Source: Niastella sp966212235 (GTDB lineage Bacteria; Bacteroidota; Bacteroidia; Chitinophagales; Chitinophagaceae). Taken from it: a DNA stretch of 64,000 nt. The translations under genes were made by a program, and so were the position numbers. How positions within the stretch are numbered: position 1 is the first letter of the stretch; every line of letters begins with the position of its first letter. Below are positions 1 to 7,739 of the stretch, in pieces. The stretch covers positions 680,187-744,186 of the forward strand of contig CBIHPP010000002.1 in assembly GCA_966212235.1 (NCBI GenBank). Direction: 5' to 3'. Under the pieces are notes generated by a model. The model made no database searches. It worked only from the letters and a program-made list of their open reading frames with translations, and had not been told where the DNA came from.

Positions 1-2
1 CG

Positions 3-737
3 CAAATAAAAGGACAGGCCATTGGTTTGCCGCCGTCTATGACGTTATTTGCGTTTATCGGGGTAGTGGTCACTTCTGCCACGATGATCATCTATGGCAC
101 CACCATCTGGGACCCTGTGGTATTAGCCGGCAAATTTGAAAGTAAATTACTGGTCAGCGTGGCAATGATCGCAGTGGCCATTTCAACATTGGCTACCAAT
201 ATTGCCGCGAATATTGTAAGTCCGGCCAATGATTTTGCTAACCTGTCGCCATCGAAGATCTCCTTTCGGAAAGGTGGTTATATTACCGGTGTGTTGGGCG
301 TGTTGATCTTTCCCTGGAAACTGATCGCCGATCCTACCGGTTATATCTTTACGTGGCTGATCGCTTACTCCAGTTTATTAGGACCCGTAGGCGGTATCAT
401 GATCGCCGATTATTATTTTATTCGTAGACAACAGCTATCAACGGTTGATCTATATAAAGTAAATGGACAGTATACCTTTAGAAATGGGTTTAATTACTAC
501 GCCATCATTGCATTGTTGGCTGGTATAGTACCTAATATTCCCGGCTTTCTAACAACAATAAAAGTGATGGCGCCAGACAGTGTGCCTGCGTGGATCGCTC
601 ATTTATATAATTATGCCTGGTTTGTTGGCTTTTTTATTTCTGCACTTACCTACCTGGTCATGATGCGGAATTATAAACCCCTGGTATCTGATTCTCTCAC
701 TGCTAAAGAAGAAACACTCCATGTCGCTATTGATTAA
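3..737 (+). CDS. NCS1-family nucleobase/hydantoin permease, 3' part
   Basis: C-terminal part of a multi-pass inner-membrane permease of the nucleobase:cation symporter-1 (NCS1) family, which takes up uracil, hydantoin or allantoin-type substrates. The frame is open to the window edge and begins with QIKGQAIGLPPSM, a typical internal NCS1 stretch, so the true start lies upstream. Hydrophobic segments alternate with loops, including the family-like SPANDFANLSP and GPVGGIMIADYY stretches. Its stop overlaps the start of the dihydropyrimidinase gene by 17 bases, so the two are co-transcribed and probably translationally coupled. The operon suggests uracil/thymine (or dihydropyrimidine/hydantoin) as substrate. 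Substrate choice cannot be read from this fragment. Confidence 0.88.
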   Translation, partial: QIKGQAIGLPPSMTLFAFIGVVVTSATMIIYGTTIWDPVVLAGKFESKLLVSVAMIAVAISTLATNIAANIVSPANDFANLSPSKISFRKGGYITGVLGVLIFPWKLIADPTGYIFTWLIAYSSLLGPVGGIMIADYYFIRRQQLSTVDLYKVNGQYTFRNGFNYYAIIALLAGIVPNIPGFLTTIKVMAPDSVPAWIAHLYNYAWFVGFFISALTYLVMMRNYKPLVSDSLTAKEETLHVAID

Positions 738-2103
738 AAACGGAAGGATCATTACTGCCGATGCAGATTTTACTGCCGATATTTTTGTGGTGGATGAAAC
801 CATACAGGCTATTGGAAAAAACCTGGGGGTGCAAGCCGATACGGAAATAGATGCTACAGGCAAACTGGTATTCCCGGGCGGTATCGATCCGCACGTGCAC
901 CTCGATATGCCTTTCATGGGAACCTTTTCCAGTGATAATTATGAAACGGGTACGCGGGCTGCTTTATTTGGCGGCACTACCATGGTCATTGATTTTATTC
1001 TGCAAAAACAGGGAAACTCGTTGCAGTCGGCATTAGATGAATGGCGGTCGAGATCTGATAATAACTGTGTTGGCGATTATAGTTTTCATATGGCAGTCAC
1101 CGATTTTAACGACAACACCCGCACTGAAATAAAAAAGATGATAGAGCAGGAAGGCATCACTTCCTTTAAAACCTTTATGGCTTATAAAGGTGCGCTCATG
1201 ATCGATGACCGGCAAATGATAGGTTTGATGGAAGAAGTAAAACAACATGGCGGTCTTATAAATGTGCATGCCACCAATGGTGATATGATCGATTACCTGG
1301 TAGCCAAACACCGAGCGGAAAAGAAATTGTCTCCTTTGTATCATTACCTGTCACAGCCGGAAATAACCGAAGCGGAAGCCTCGGAACGTTTTGCCGATAT
1401 GACCTATTATACCGGCTGTCCCGGATACATTGTTCACTTAACCTGCGAAGGTGCCCTGAATGCAGTTCGCAATGCCACGCGCCGCAATCAAAAAGTATTT
1501 GTTGAAACCTGCATCCAGTATTTAATCCTGGATGCTACTTTATATGAAAAAGATTTTGAAGGAGCGAAGTGGGTTATGAGCCCGCCATTGCGCCAACCAA
1601 AAGATCAGGTTACCTTATGGGCAGGCATCAACCAGGGACTCGTACAGGTAGTGGCGACGGATCATTGTCCGTTTAAATGGGAGCAAAAGCTCATGGGTAA
1701 AGAAGATTTTTCAAAGATCCCGAACGGGCATCCCGCCATTGAGAACCGGATGGAATTGCTTTACAGTGAAGGCGTACACCAGGGCAAGATCAGTTTGAAT
1801 AAATATGTGGAAGTAGCCTGTACCAACCCTGCAAAGATATTTGGAATGTTCCCCCGAAAAGGAACGCTGGCCCCGGGCAGTGATGCAGACATTGTGATCT
1901 TTGATCCCAACGAAAAACATACGCTTTCGGCAACCACCCATCATATGAATGTAGATTACTCGGCTTACGAAGGATGGCCGGTAACCGGCAAAGTAAAAAC
2001 GGTGATCTTACGCGGACAGGTCGCGATCGATAATGGCAGGTGCCTGATAGAGAAGGGTTATGGGAAGTTCATCAAAAGAAATAAAGTTGAAGGGAAAATA
2101 TAA
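721..2103 (+). CDS. hydA: Dihydropyrimidinase (D-hydantoinase)
   Basis: Cyclic amidohydrolase that opens dihydrouracil or dihydrothymine to N-carbamoyl-beta-alanine or N-carbamoyl-beta-aminoisobutyrate, the second step of reductive pyrimidine breakdown. At 460 aa it has normal family length. The binuclear metal centre is visible: H58 and H60 in DPHVH, the carboxylated lysine K150 in SFKTF, H183 in NVHATNGD, H239 in GYIVHLTC and D314 in ATDHCPF. The start ATG lies inside the end of the permease gene. The neighbours encode the preceding and following pathway steps, so dihydropyrimidinase is favoured over an orphan hydantoinase. Confidence 0.93.
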   Translation: MSLLIKNGRIITADADFTADIFVVDETIQAIGKNLGVQADTEIDATGKLVFPGGIDPHVHLDMPFMGTFSSDNYETGTRAALFGGTTMVIDFILQKQGNSLQSALDEWRSRSDNNCVGDYSFHMAVTDFNDNTRTEIKKMIEQEGITSFKTFMAYKGALMIDDRQMIGLMEEVKQHGGLINVHATNGDMIDYLVAKHRAEKKLSPLYHYLSQPEITEAEASERFADMTYYTGCPGYIVHLTCEGALNAVRNATRRNQKVFVETCIQYLILDATLYEKDFEGAKWVMSPPLRQPKDQVTLWAGINQGLVQVVATDHCPFKWEQKLMGKEDFSKIPNGHPAIENRMELLYSEGVHQGKISLNKYVEVACTNPAKIFGMFPRKGTLAPGSDADIVIFDPNEKHTLSATTHHMNVDYSAYEGWPVTGKVKTVILRGQVAIDNGRCLIEKGYGKFIKRNKVEGKI

Positions 2104-2144
2104 GCAACACCACAAACAACAAACTTCAAACAACAAACCAAACT

Positions 2145-3011
2145 ATGGCAAGAATTATCAAATCCGGATTAATACAAATGAGTTTGCCGAAGACAGAAGG
2201 AGAGGGGACTATAGAAGAGATCAAGGAAGCAATGGTGCAAAAGCATATTCCATATATAGAAAAAGCAGGGGAACAAGGCGTGCAGATATTATGCCTGCAG
2301 GAGATCTTCAATACACCGTATTTCTGTCCGGGTCAGGACAGGGCCTGGTATGAATCGGCAGAAACAGTACCGGGGCCAACCACAGAACGCATGGCGGCTT
2401 ACGCCAAAAAATATAACATGGTGATGATCGTACCGGTGTATGAAAAAGAACAGGCCGGTGTTTTATATAATACCGCCGCGGTGATCGATGCAGATGGAAC
2501 ATACCTTGGTAAGTATCGCAAGAATCACATTCCGCACACGTCCGGTTTTTGGGAAAAGTTTTTCTTTAAACCAGGTAACCTGGGTTATCCGGTTTTTCAA
2601 ACGCGGTATGCAAAAGTAGGTGTGTATATCTGTTATGACCGGCATTTCCCCGATGGCGCCAGGGTGCTGGGGTTGAATGGCGCAGAGATCGTGTACAATC
2701 CTTCTGCTACCGTAGCTGGATTATCGCAATACCTGTGGAAGCTGGAACAGCCGGCACATGCCGCTGCCAATGGTTATTTCATGGGCTGCATTAACCGGGT
2801 AGGACAGGAGAAGCCCTGGAACCTGGGTAAGTTTTATGGCTCATCGTATTTTGTTGATCCGCGCGGACAGATCTTTGCCATTGCTTCAGAAGATAAAGAT
2901 GAGTTACTGGTATCCGAATTTGATTTGGATATGATAGAAGAGGTAAGAAGCGTATGGCAGTTTTACAGGGACAGAAGACCGGAAACATATGGGAAATTGA
3001 CAGAACTGTAA
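2145..3011 (+). CDS. Beta-ureidopropionase-type nitrilase-superfamily amidohydrolase
   Basis: Carbon-nitrogen hydrolase predicted to cleave N-carbamoyl-beta-alanine to beta-alanine, CO2 and ammonia, the last step of reductive pyrimidine degradation. The 288-aa protein carries the nitrilase catalytic triad: E53 in CLQEIFNTPYF, K126 in KYRKNHIPH and C163 in YICYDRHFPDGAR. FNTPYFCPGQD and the IPHTSGFWEKFFF stretch resemble N-carbamoylputrescine amidase/beta-ureidopropionase members. It lies 41 nt after hydA and 39 nt before the dehydrogenase genes. N-carbamoylputrescine amidase is the main alternative by sequence alone; the operon favours the ureidopropionase role. Confidence 0.88.
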   Translation: MARIIKSGLIQMSLPKTEGEGTIEEIKEAMVQKHIPYIEKAGEQGVQILCLQEIFNTPYFCPGQDRAWYESAETVPGPTTERMAAYAKKYNMVMIVPVYEKEQAGVLYNTAAVIDADGTYLGKYRKNHIPHTSGFWEKFFFKPGNLGYPVFQTRYAKVGVYICYDRHFPDGARVLGLNGAEIVYNPSATVAGLSQYLWKLEQPAHAAANGYFMGCINRVGQEKPWNLGKFYGSSYFVDPRGQIFAIASEDKDELLVSEFDLDMIEEVRSVWQFYRDRRPETYGKLTEL

Positions 3012-3050
3012 ATACTAACGTGACAAAAGCACTAATATCAAATTGAATTA

Positions 3051-4409
3051 ATGGCAATAAAAAATAACCGGTTAACGGCTGAACAATACGAACAGAACTT
3101 CAGCGACATTCATCCGCCATTCGACAGCAGGGAATCGGCGTTGGTGGAAGCCAATCGTTGCCTGTTCTGTTATGATGCGCCCTGTACCAAGAGTTGTCCC
3201 ACCGAGATCAACATTCCTAAATTCATAAAACAGATCAGTACCGATAATGTAAAAGGATCGGCCCATACCATTTTTGTTTCCAACATCATGGGTGCGGGTT
3301 GCTCCCGGGTTTGTCCGGTTGAGAAATTATGCGAAGGCGCCTGTGTATTTAACTTGTTGGAAGAACCGCCTATACCCATTGCCCGTTTGCAACGCTATGC
3401 TACCGAACAGGCCATGGAAAAAAAGTGGAAGCTGTTTGAACGCAAACCGGCTACCGGAAAGAAAGTAGCGATTGTAGGGGCTGGCCCTGCCGGCCTGAGT
3501 TGTGCGCATGTGTTAAGTCGTGAAGGCGTTGATGTAACCATTTATGAAAAAGAAAGCAAAGGCGGTGGTTTAATGACTTATGGTATTGCGGCCTACAAGG
3601 TAACACCGCAGTTTTGTGAAGATGAAGTGAATTACATTACTTCCCTGGGCGGTATCCATATAAAATACAACATGGAGCTGGGTAAAAATATTAAGCTGGC
3701 CGATCTTCAACATAATTACGATGCCGTTTACCTGGGGTTCGGGGTAGGACTGGCGCGACAACTGGACATACCAGGTGAAGAACTGGAAGGCGTGGTTGAT
3801 GCCATCCGGTTTATTTATGATATCAGGGCCGGGGCATACACACAGGTGCCGGTTGGTGATAAGGTGGCCGTCATTGGTATGGGTATGACAGCTATAGATG
3901 CTGCCACTCAGGCAAAAAGGCTGGGAGCAGAAGATGTTACCCTTGTATATCGCAGAACACAGGAAGAAATGCCCTGCACTGAAGCTGAACTGGATATTGC
4001 CAAACTGGATGGATGCCGCGTCATCTGGCTGGCTTCGCCGGCCAATATTATAGGAGATAATGGAAAAGCAACACACCTGGTATGCAACCTGATGCAATTG
4101 GGCGAACCGGATGCCAGCGGTCGTCGTTCACCGGTAGAAACCGGGGAAACCTTTACGCTGAAGGTAGATATGGTTATCAAAGCAGCCGGACAAATTCCTT
4201 TCGAGGAATTGGTTGCCAGCAACCAACTTCAGCATAAGCATGGAAAGATTGTCGCTCAAAAGAACGGTTCAACCAACATGCCGGGCATATTTGCCGGTGG
4301 CGACTGTGTGAATGGCGGAAAAGAGGTTGTCGATGCGGTACAAGCTGGGAAAATTGGAGCACGATCCATTATTGATTATTTGTTTAACAACAAACCACAA
4401 ACAGATTAA
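3051..4409 (+). CDS. preT: NAD-dependent dihydropyrimidine dehydrogenase subunit PreT
   Basis: FAD- and Fe-S-containing subunit that passes electrons between NAD(H) and the catalytic PreA subunit in uracil/thymine reduction. It is related to the small subunit of glutamate synthase. The N-terminal half holds two cysteine clusters for [4Fe-4S] centres (C37, C40, C45, C49 and C84, C88, C94, C98). A dinucleotide-binding GAGPAGLSCA motif follows at about residue 145, a second GMGMTAIDAA site near 275, and a GDCVNGGKEVVDAV FAD motif near the C terminus. At 452 aa it is slightly longer than typical bacterial PreT. One base separates its stop from the preA start. Confidence 0.92.
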   Translation: MAIKNNRLTAEQYEQNFSDIHPPFDSRESALVEANRCLFCYDAPCTKSCPTEINIPKFIKQISTDNVKGSAHTIFVSNIMGAGCSRVCPVEKLCEGACVFNLLEEPPIPIARLQRYATEQAMEKKWKLFERKPATGKKVAIVGAGPAGLSCAHVLSREGVDVTIYEKESKGGGLMTYGIAAYKVTPQFCEDEVNYITSLGGIHIKYNMELGKNIKLADLQHNYDAVYLGFGVGLARQLDIPGEELEGVVDAIRFIYDIRAGAYTQVPVGDKVAVIGMGMTAIDAATQAKRLGAEDVTLVYRRTQEEMPCTEAELDIAKLDGCRVIWLASPANIIGDNGKATHLVCNLMQLGEPDASGRRSPVETGETFTLKVDMVIKAAGQIPFEELVASNQLQHKHGKIVAQKNGSTNMPGIFAGGDCVNGGKEVVDAVQAGKIGARSIIDYLFNNKPQTD

Positions 4410-4410
4410 C

Positions 4411-5679
4411 ATGGCTGATCTAACAACGAACTTCCTCGGTATAAAATCGCCCAATCCGTTTTGGCTGGCGAGTGCGCCGCCTACCGATAAAAAGATCAAT
4501 GTGCTGCGGGCCTTTGAAGCCGGCTGGGGTGGCGTGGTTTGGAAAACACTGGGAAGCCAGGTAAAGAACGTATCGAGCCGCTATTCGGCTGTAAACTATA
4601 ATGGCAGTAAGATAATGGGGTTTAACAATATTGAGCTGATCAGCGATCGGCCATTGGCGTTAAACCTGCAGGAGATAAAAGAGTGCATTAAATTATTTCC
4701 CGACCGCGCCATGATCGTTTCACTGATGGCCGATAACACCCGCGAAAAATGGCATGAACTGATTGCCCAGGTGGAAGACACCGGCGCTCATGGGCTTGAA
4801 CTGAACTTCGGCTGTCCGCATGGGATGACCGAACGCGGTATGGGCGCGGTAGTAGGGCAGGACCCTGAAATCGCCAGGCTCGTAGTAGAATGGGTGATGG
4901 AAAAAGCAACCATCCCGGTAATTACCAAGTTAACGCCCAATGTGCATTCGGTGGTTCCAACCGGAAAGGCTTCTGTTGAAGCCGGTTCCAACGCATTATC
5001 ATTGATCAATACCATACAATCGGTTACCGGTATCGATCTGGATACCTATGTTCCCAACCCGTATGTAGCCGGTAAATCGGTCTTTGGCGGTTATTGCGGA
5101 CCGGCTGTAAAACCTATTGCGCTGAAAATGCTGGCCACCATCAGTCAGGACCCCGTTACATCCAAAGTGCCCATATCAGGTATTGGCGGTGTTAGTACCT
5201 GGAAAGATGCCGTTGAGTTTATGTTATTAGGCGCCACAACCGTGCAGGTATGCACCGCTGCCATGAAACATGGTTTTCGTATTATAGAAGATATGTGCGA
5301 AGGAATGAACAACTGGATGGATGAAAAAGGATTTAAGACGATCGATGATTTCATAGGTAAATCGGTTCCAGCCCTGACGCATTGGGAAGAACTGGATATC
5401 AATTATCATATTGTAGCCAATATCGATCAGGAAAAATGCATCCACTGCGGTCTTTGTTATATTGCCTGTGAAGATGGATCGCATCAGTCGATCAACCTGC
5501 AATATGGTAATCCCTATAATACATATACGATCAAAGAAGATGAATGTGTAGGTTGTAATTTATGCAAGCTTATTTGCCCGGTTGATGATTGTATAACCAT
5601 GGTAGAGCAAAGGAAAGGCCCTGAGTATATTAACTGGAAAGAATTTCAGGCGCGTGGCTTGCCTTTGAATGATCATTGA
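4411..5679 (+). CDS. preA: NAD-dependent dihydropyrimidine dehydrogenase subunit PreA
   Basis: Catalytic FMN subunit, a TIM-barrel dihydroorotate-dehydrogenase-like domain with a C-terminal ferredoxin domain, which interconverts uracil/thymine and the dihydro forms. The start at 4411 is chosen because it follows the preT stop by one base and gives the family N terminus MADLTTNFLGIKSPNPF; in-frame codons upstream lie inside preT. The FMN barrel includes LNFGCPHGMTERGMG and KLTPNV. Two 4Fe-4S motifs follow: C343, C346, C349, C353 and C379, C382, C385, C389. The segment matching the catalytic-cysteine loop of mammalian DPD reads AVVGQDP (see findings). Last gene of the operon. Confidence 0.93.
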   Translation: MADLTTNFLGIKSPNPFWLASAPPTDKKINVLRAFEAGWGGVVWKTLGSQVKNVSSRYSAVNYNGSKIMGFNNIELISDRPLALNLQEIKECIKLFPDRAMIVSLMADNTREKWHELIAQVEDTGAHGLELNFGCPHGMTERGMGAVVGQDPEIARLVVEWVMEKATIPVITKLTPNVHSVVPTGKASVEAGSNALSLINTIQSVTGIDLDTYVPNPYVAGKSVFGGYCGPAVKPIALKMLATISQDPVTSKVPISGIGGVSTWKDAVEFMLLGATTVQVCTAAMKHGFRIIEDMCEGMNNWMDEKGFKTIDDFIGKSVPALTHWEELDINYHIVANIDQEKCIHCGLCYIACEDGSHQSINLQYGNPYNTYTIKEDECVGCNLCKLICPVDDCITMVEQRKGPEYINWKEFQARGLPLNDH

Positions 5680-5704
5680 TCAATAAATTATTATCATCGT
5701 TATT

Positions 5705-5748
5705 AAGTGCGCTATTCAGCAATGGAGGCGCATTTTGTTTTTATTTTT
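5705..5748 (+). terminator. Rho-independent terminator of the pyrimidine operon
   Basis: An 8-bp stem (5705-5712 with 5728-5735, one G-U pair) encloses a 15-nt loop and is followed by a T-rich run. It lies 25 nt after the preA stop and separates this operon from the eCIS cluster. Confidence 0.75.
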
Positions 5749-5762
5749 ACCACAAAGTGGTA

Positions 5763-5792
5763 TTGTCTAATTTTTAATACGATGTATCTTCA
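5763..5792 (+). promoter_or_regulatory. Candidate promoter of the eCIS cluster
   Basis: TTG at 5763-5765 and TATCTTCA at 5785-5792 are 19 nt apart, resembling the Bacteroidetes -33 TTTG / -7 TAnnTTTG promoter with mismatches. It sits between the preceding terminator and the first eCIS gene, about 100 nt upstream of that start. It is a weak match; position is the main support. Confidence 0.3.
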
Positions 5793-5893
5793 CTGCCGAT
5801 CCTTTATCCCACCCCGGCCCTGTTTCCCACTGACGTAGAACTACCTTTTATAGATGATGATGATAAGCTAACATTCAGTCAAACTTTATTGAT

Positions 5894-6490
5894 ATGATCA
5901 ATGAGTCGTTGCAGTTCATTGCCGATGAACTCAATAAATACCTTATGCTTAAAATGGGCCCAACCAACGACCCGCCAAGGCTCACGTTGGGCAACGTGTC
6001 AAGGTTATTTGATGGAGACGCCCCTGCAGCGCTGCTTGTTAATAGGGTTATTATGTCAATGGTAAATGTAGAAGAGGACCGCATTGCAAAGCAACAGGAA
6101 AATTTTGTGCGAACAGATATTTCTACCAGGTATAAAAGCCCGCCATTGTATGTAAATCTCTACGTTTTATTTTCAGCAAACAGAAGCGGTTACAGCGATT
6201 CATTACAGCATCTGAGTTATATTATGCAATTCTTCCAGTTTCAACATGTGTTTACGCCAATAACACATCCTTCACTGGACCCCAGGATTCAAAAGGTTAT
6301 TGTCGACTTATGCACATTGAATTTTGAACAGATCAATCATTTGTGGAGTACGCTCGGTGGTAAATATATCCCTTCTGTATTGTATAAAGTACGCCAGTTA
6401 ACCATTGATGAAGATCTCACGGTTAGTGAAAACGGGTTTATTAAGGAAATTCAGATCAATGATAAAGTAATACAACCTGTAACATCATGA
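5894..6490 (+). CDS. Pvc16-like (DUF4255) eCIS tail terminator/cap protein
   Basis: DUF4255 family protein, 198 aa. Homologues (Pvc16/Afp16) sit at the distal end of the sheath-tube in extracellular contractile injection systems and end tail elongation. Family features are the N-terminal LQFIADELNKYLML helix, the ISTRYKSPPLYVNLYVLFSA core and the HPSLDPRIQKVIVDLCTLNFEQINHLWSTLG segment. It is the first gene of the cluster and its stop overlaps the next start in an ATGA arrangement, indicating translational coupling with the 410-aa protein. The capping role is transferred from the family. Confidence 0.82.
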   Translation: MINESLQFIADELNKYLMLKMGPTNDPPRLTLGNVSRLFDGDAPAALLVNRVIMSMVNVEEDRIAKQQENFVRTDISTRYKSPPLYVNLYVLFSANRSGYSDSLQHLSYIMQFFQFQHVFTPITHPSLDPRIQKVIVDLCTLNFEQINHLWSTLGGKYIPSVLYKVRQLTIDEDLTVSENGFIKEIQINDKVIQPVTS

Positions 6491-7719
6491 CCACAAAGTA
6501 TAAGATATTATTCATGGTGGATCTGCTGAATGAGTATTATGCCAATTTGCTGTGCAGGGATTTTCAGGTAATCCCTTCGGCTGAAACAGCGCAGGTGTTG
6601 CGAAATCATCAGATGCTGTTTAAAACCATTGGTAACAAACTGGTGGTATTGGTAAAAGTACAAACGGAGACGGGTAATGAAGATAAGCCGGTTGTTACAA
6701 TAGCTGCTGATACAAAGTTTTTATTTTATCTGAATCTGAATCAACCATTGTTCACTACGATAACCAATCTCGATTCAGATCGGCTGCGGCTGAATCAACG
6801 ATACTATTTCACCAATCTATATGAGAATAATGCCGGTACGTCACTGCATTTAAGCAAACAGGTAGCTGAGTATGATGATGCGGCTACTTATAATCCAGGT
6901 GACCTGGTTGATGATGGCGGTGGAACTGTTTATGAATGTATACAACACACTACTGGTGGTAATGATACCGGAGAAACAGATTTCTGGTTTCAACGGGGAA
7001 CGGAACAGTATGTGTCATCAGGCGATATGATGCATTGCATAGCCAGCGTGAACCGGTTTAAAATAGCAGCTCCCGCCACAAAATTTACCATACAGGTATT
7101 TGGGCTGAATACGGCTACCAATCAGTATACGTTACCGGTTACAATCACAAAAGATACGGTGACCAGCGATGTAGCTACCAATGAAGTACAGGTTGATCTG
7201 TCTCAATTGTTGCCGGGTCGTTATACTGTGCGAATCAATACAGAGGCGTTTGATGTGTTTGTGGATGATGCCGTGATCTACAGGAACCTGTTTGGCGTGA
7301 TAGAGATATTTACACATCTGCCGGCGACCAGTGAGTTTTCGCTATTGGATAATAACGGCAAAGTAAAAGATACCCTGGTGGGTGGAAACCTGCAATGGCT
7401 GCGTTACCAGATACGGTTTGCCAACAGGCTGGCTTTCTGGAAATATGTAACACCCCGTAAAGGAGTAAAAGCCATTAAAGACAAAACCAATACGTACCAG
7501 TTTGTTCAATCGCCGCCATTACCGGCCGTGCCCGATTATTTTCAATCACACCTGCCGATTCCGATTAAGGAAACACCGGTGGTGTATGACCTGGAATTAA
7601 ATAACCCGGTAAGCGATGAACCGCCCGCAGCGCCCAATCCAGACCCGAACATCACCGGCATGTTAAGCCGTAAAGAACCCGGAAAAGATTACTACTGTAC
7701 AATATATCTTAACTATTAA
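6487..7719 (+). CDS. eCIS-associated hypothetical protein with chitin-binding-like segment
   Basis: 410-aa protein without a recognised catalytic fold. It follows the cap gene with a 4-nt overlap and precedes the sheath gene by 20 nt, a place that in Bacteroidetes eCIS holds a conserved companion of the DUF4255 protein, so it may act at the cap. Residues about 128-168 (YNPGDLVDDGGGTVYECIQ through DFWFQ) resemble the small ChtBD3/CBM5_12 carbohydrate-binding fold also found in phage tail proteins. The remainder looks beta-rich. No signal peptide or membrane segment is visible. A cap adaptor and a surface-exposed binding protein are both possible. Confidence 0.65.
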   Translation: MTTKYKILFMVDLLNEYYANLLCRDFQVIPSAETAQVLRNHQMLFKTIGNKLVVLVKVQTETGNEDKPVVTIAADTKFLFYLNLNQPLFTTITNLDSDRLRLNQRYYFTNLYENNAGTSLHLSKQVAEYDDAATYNPGDLVDDGGGTVYECIQHTTGGNDTGETDFWFQRGTEQYVSSGDMMHCIASVNRFKIAAPATKFTIQVFGLNTATNQYTLPVTITKDTVTSDVATNEVQVDLSQLLPGRYTVRINTEAFDVFVDDAVIYRNLFGVIEIFTHLPATSEFSLLDNNGKVKDTLVGGNLQWLRYQIRFANRLAFWKYVTPRKGVKAIKDKTNTYQFVQSPPLPAVPDYFQSHLPIPIKETPVVYDLELNNPVSDEPPAAPNPDPNITGMLSRKEPGKDYYCTIYLNY

Positions 7720-7739
7720 AAACTTTTAAATCTTACAAT

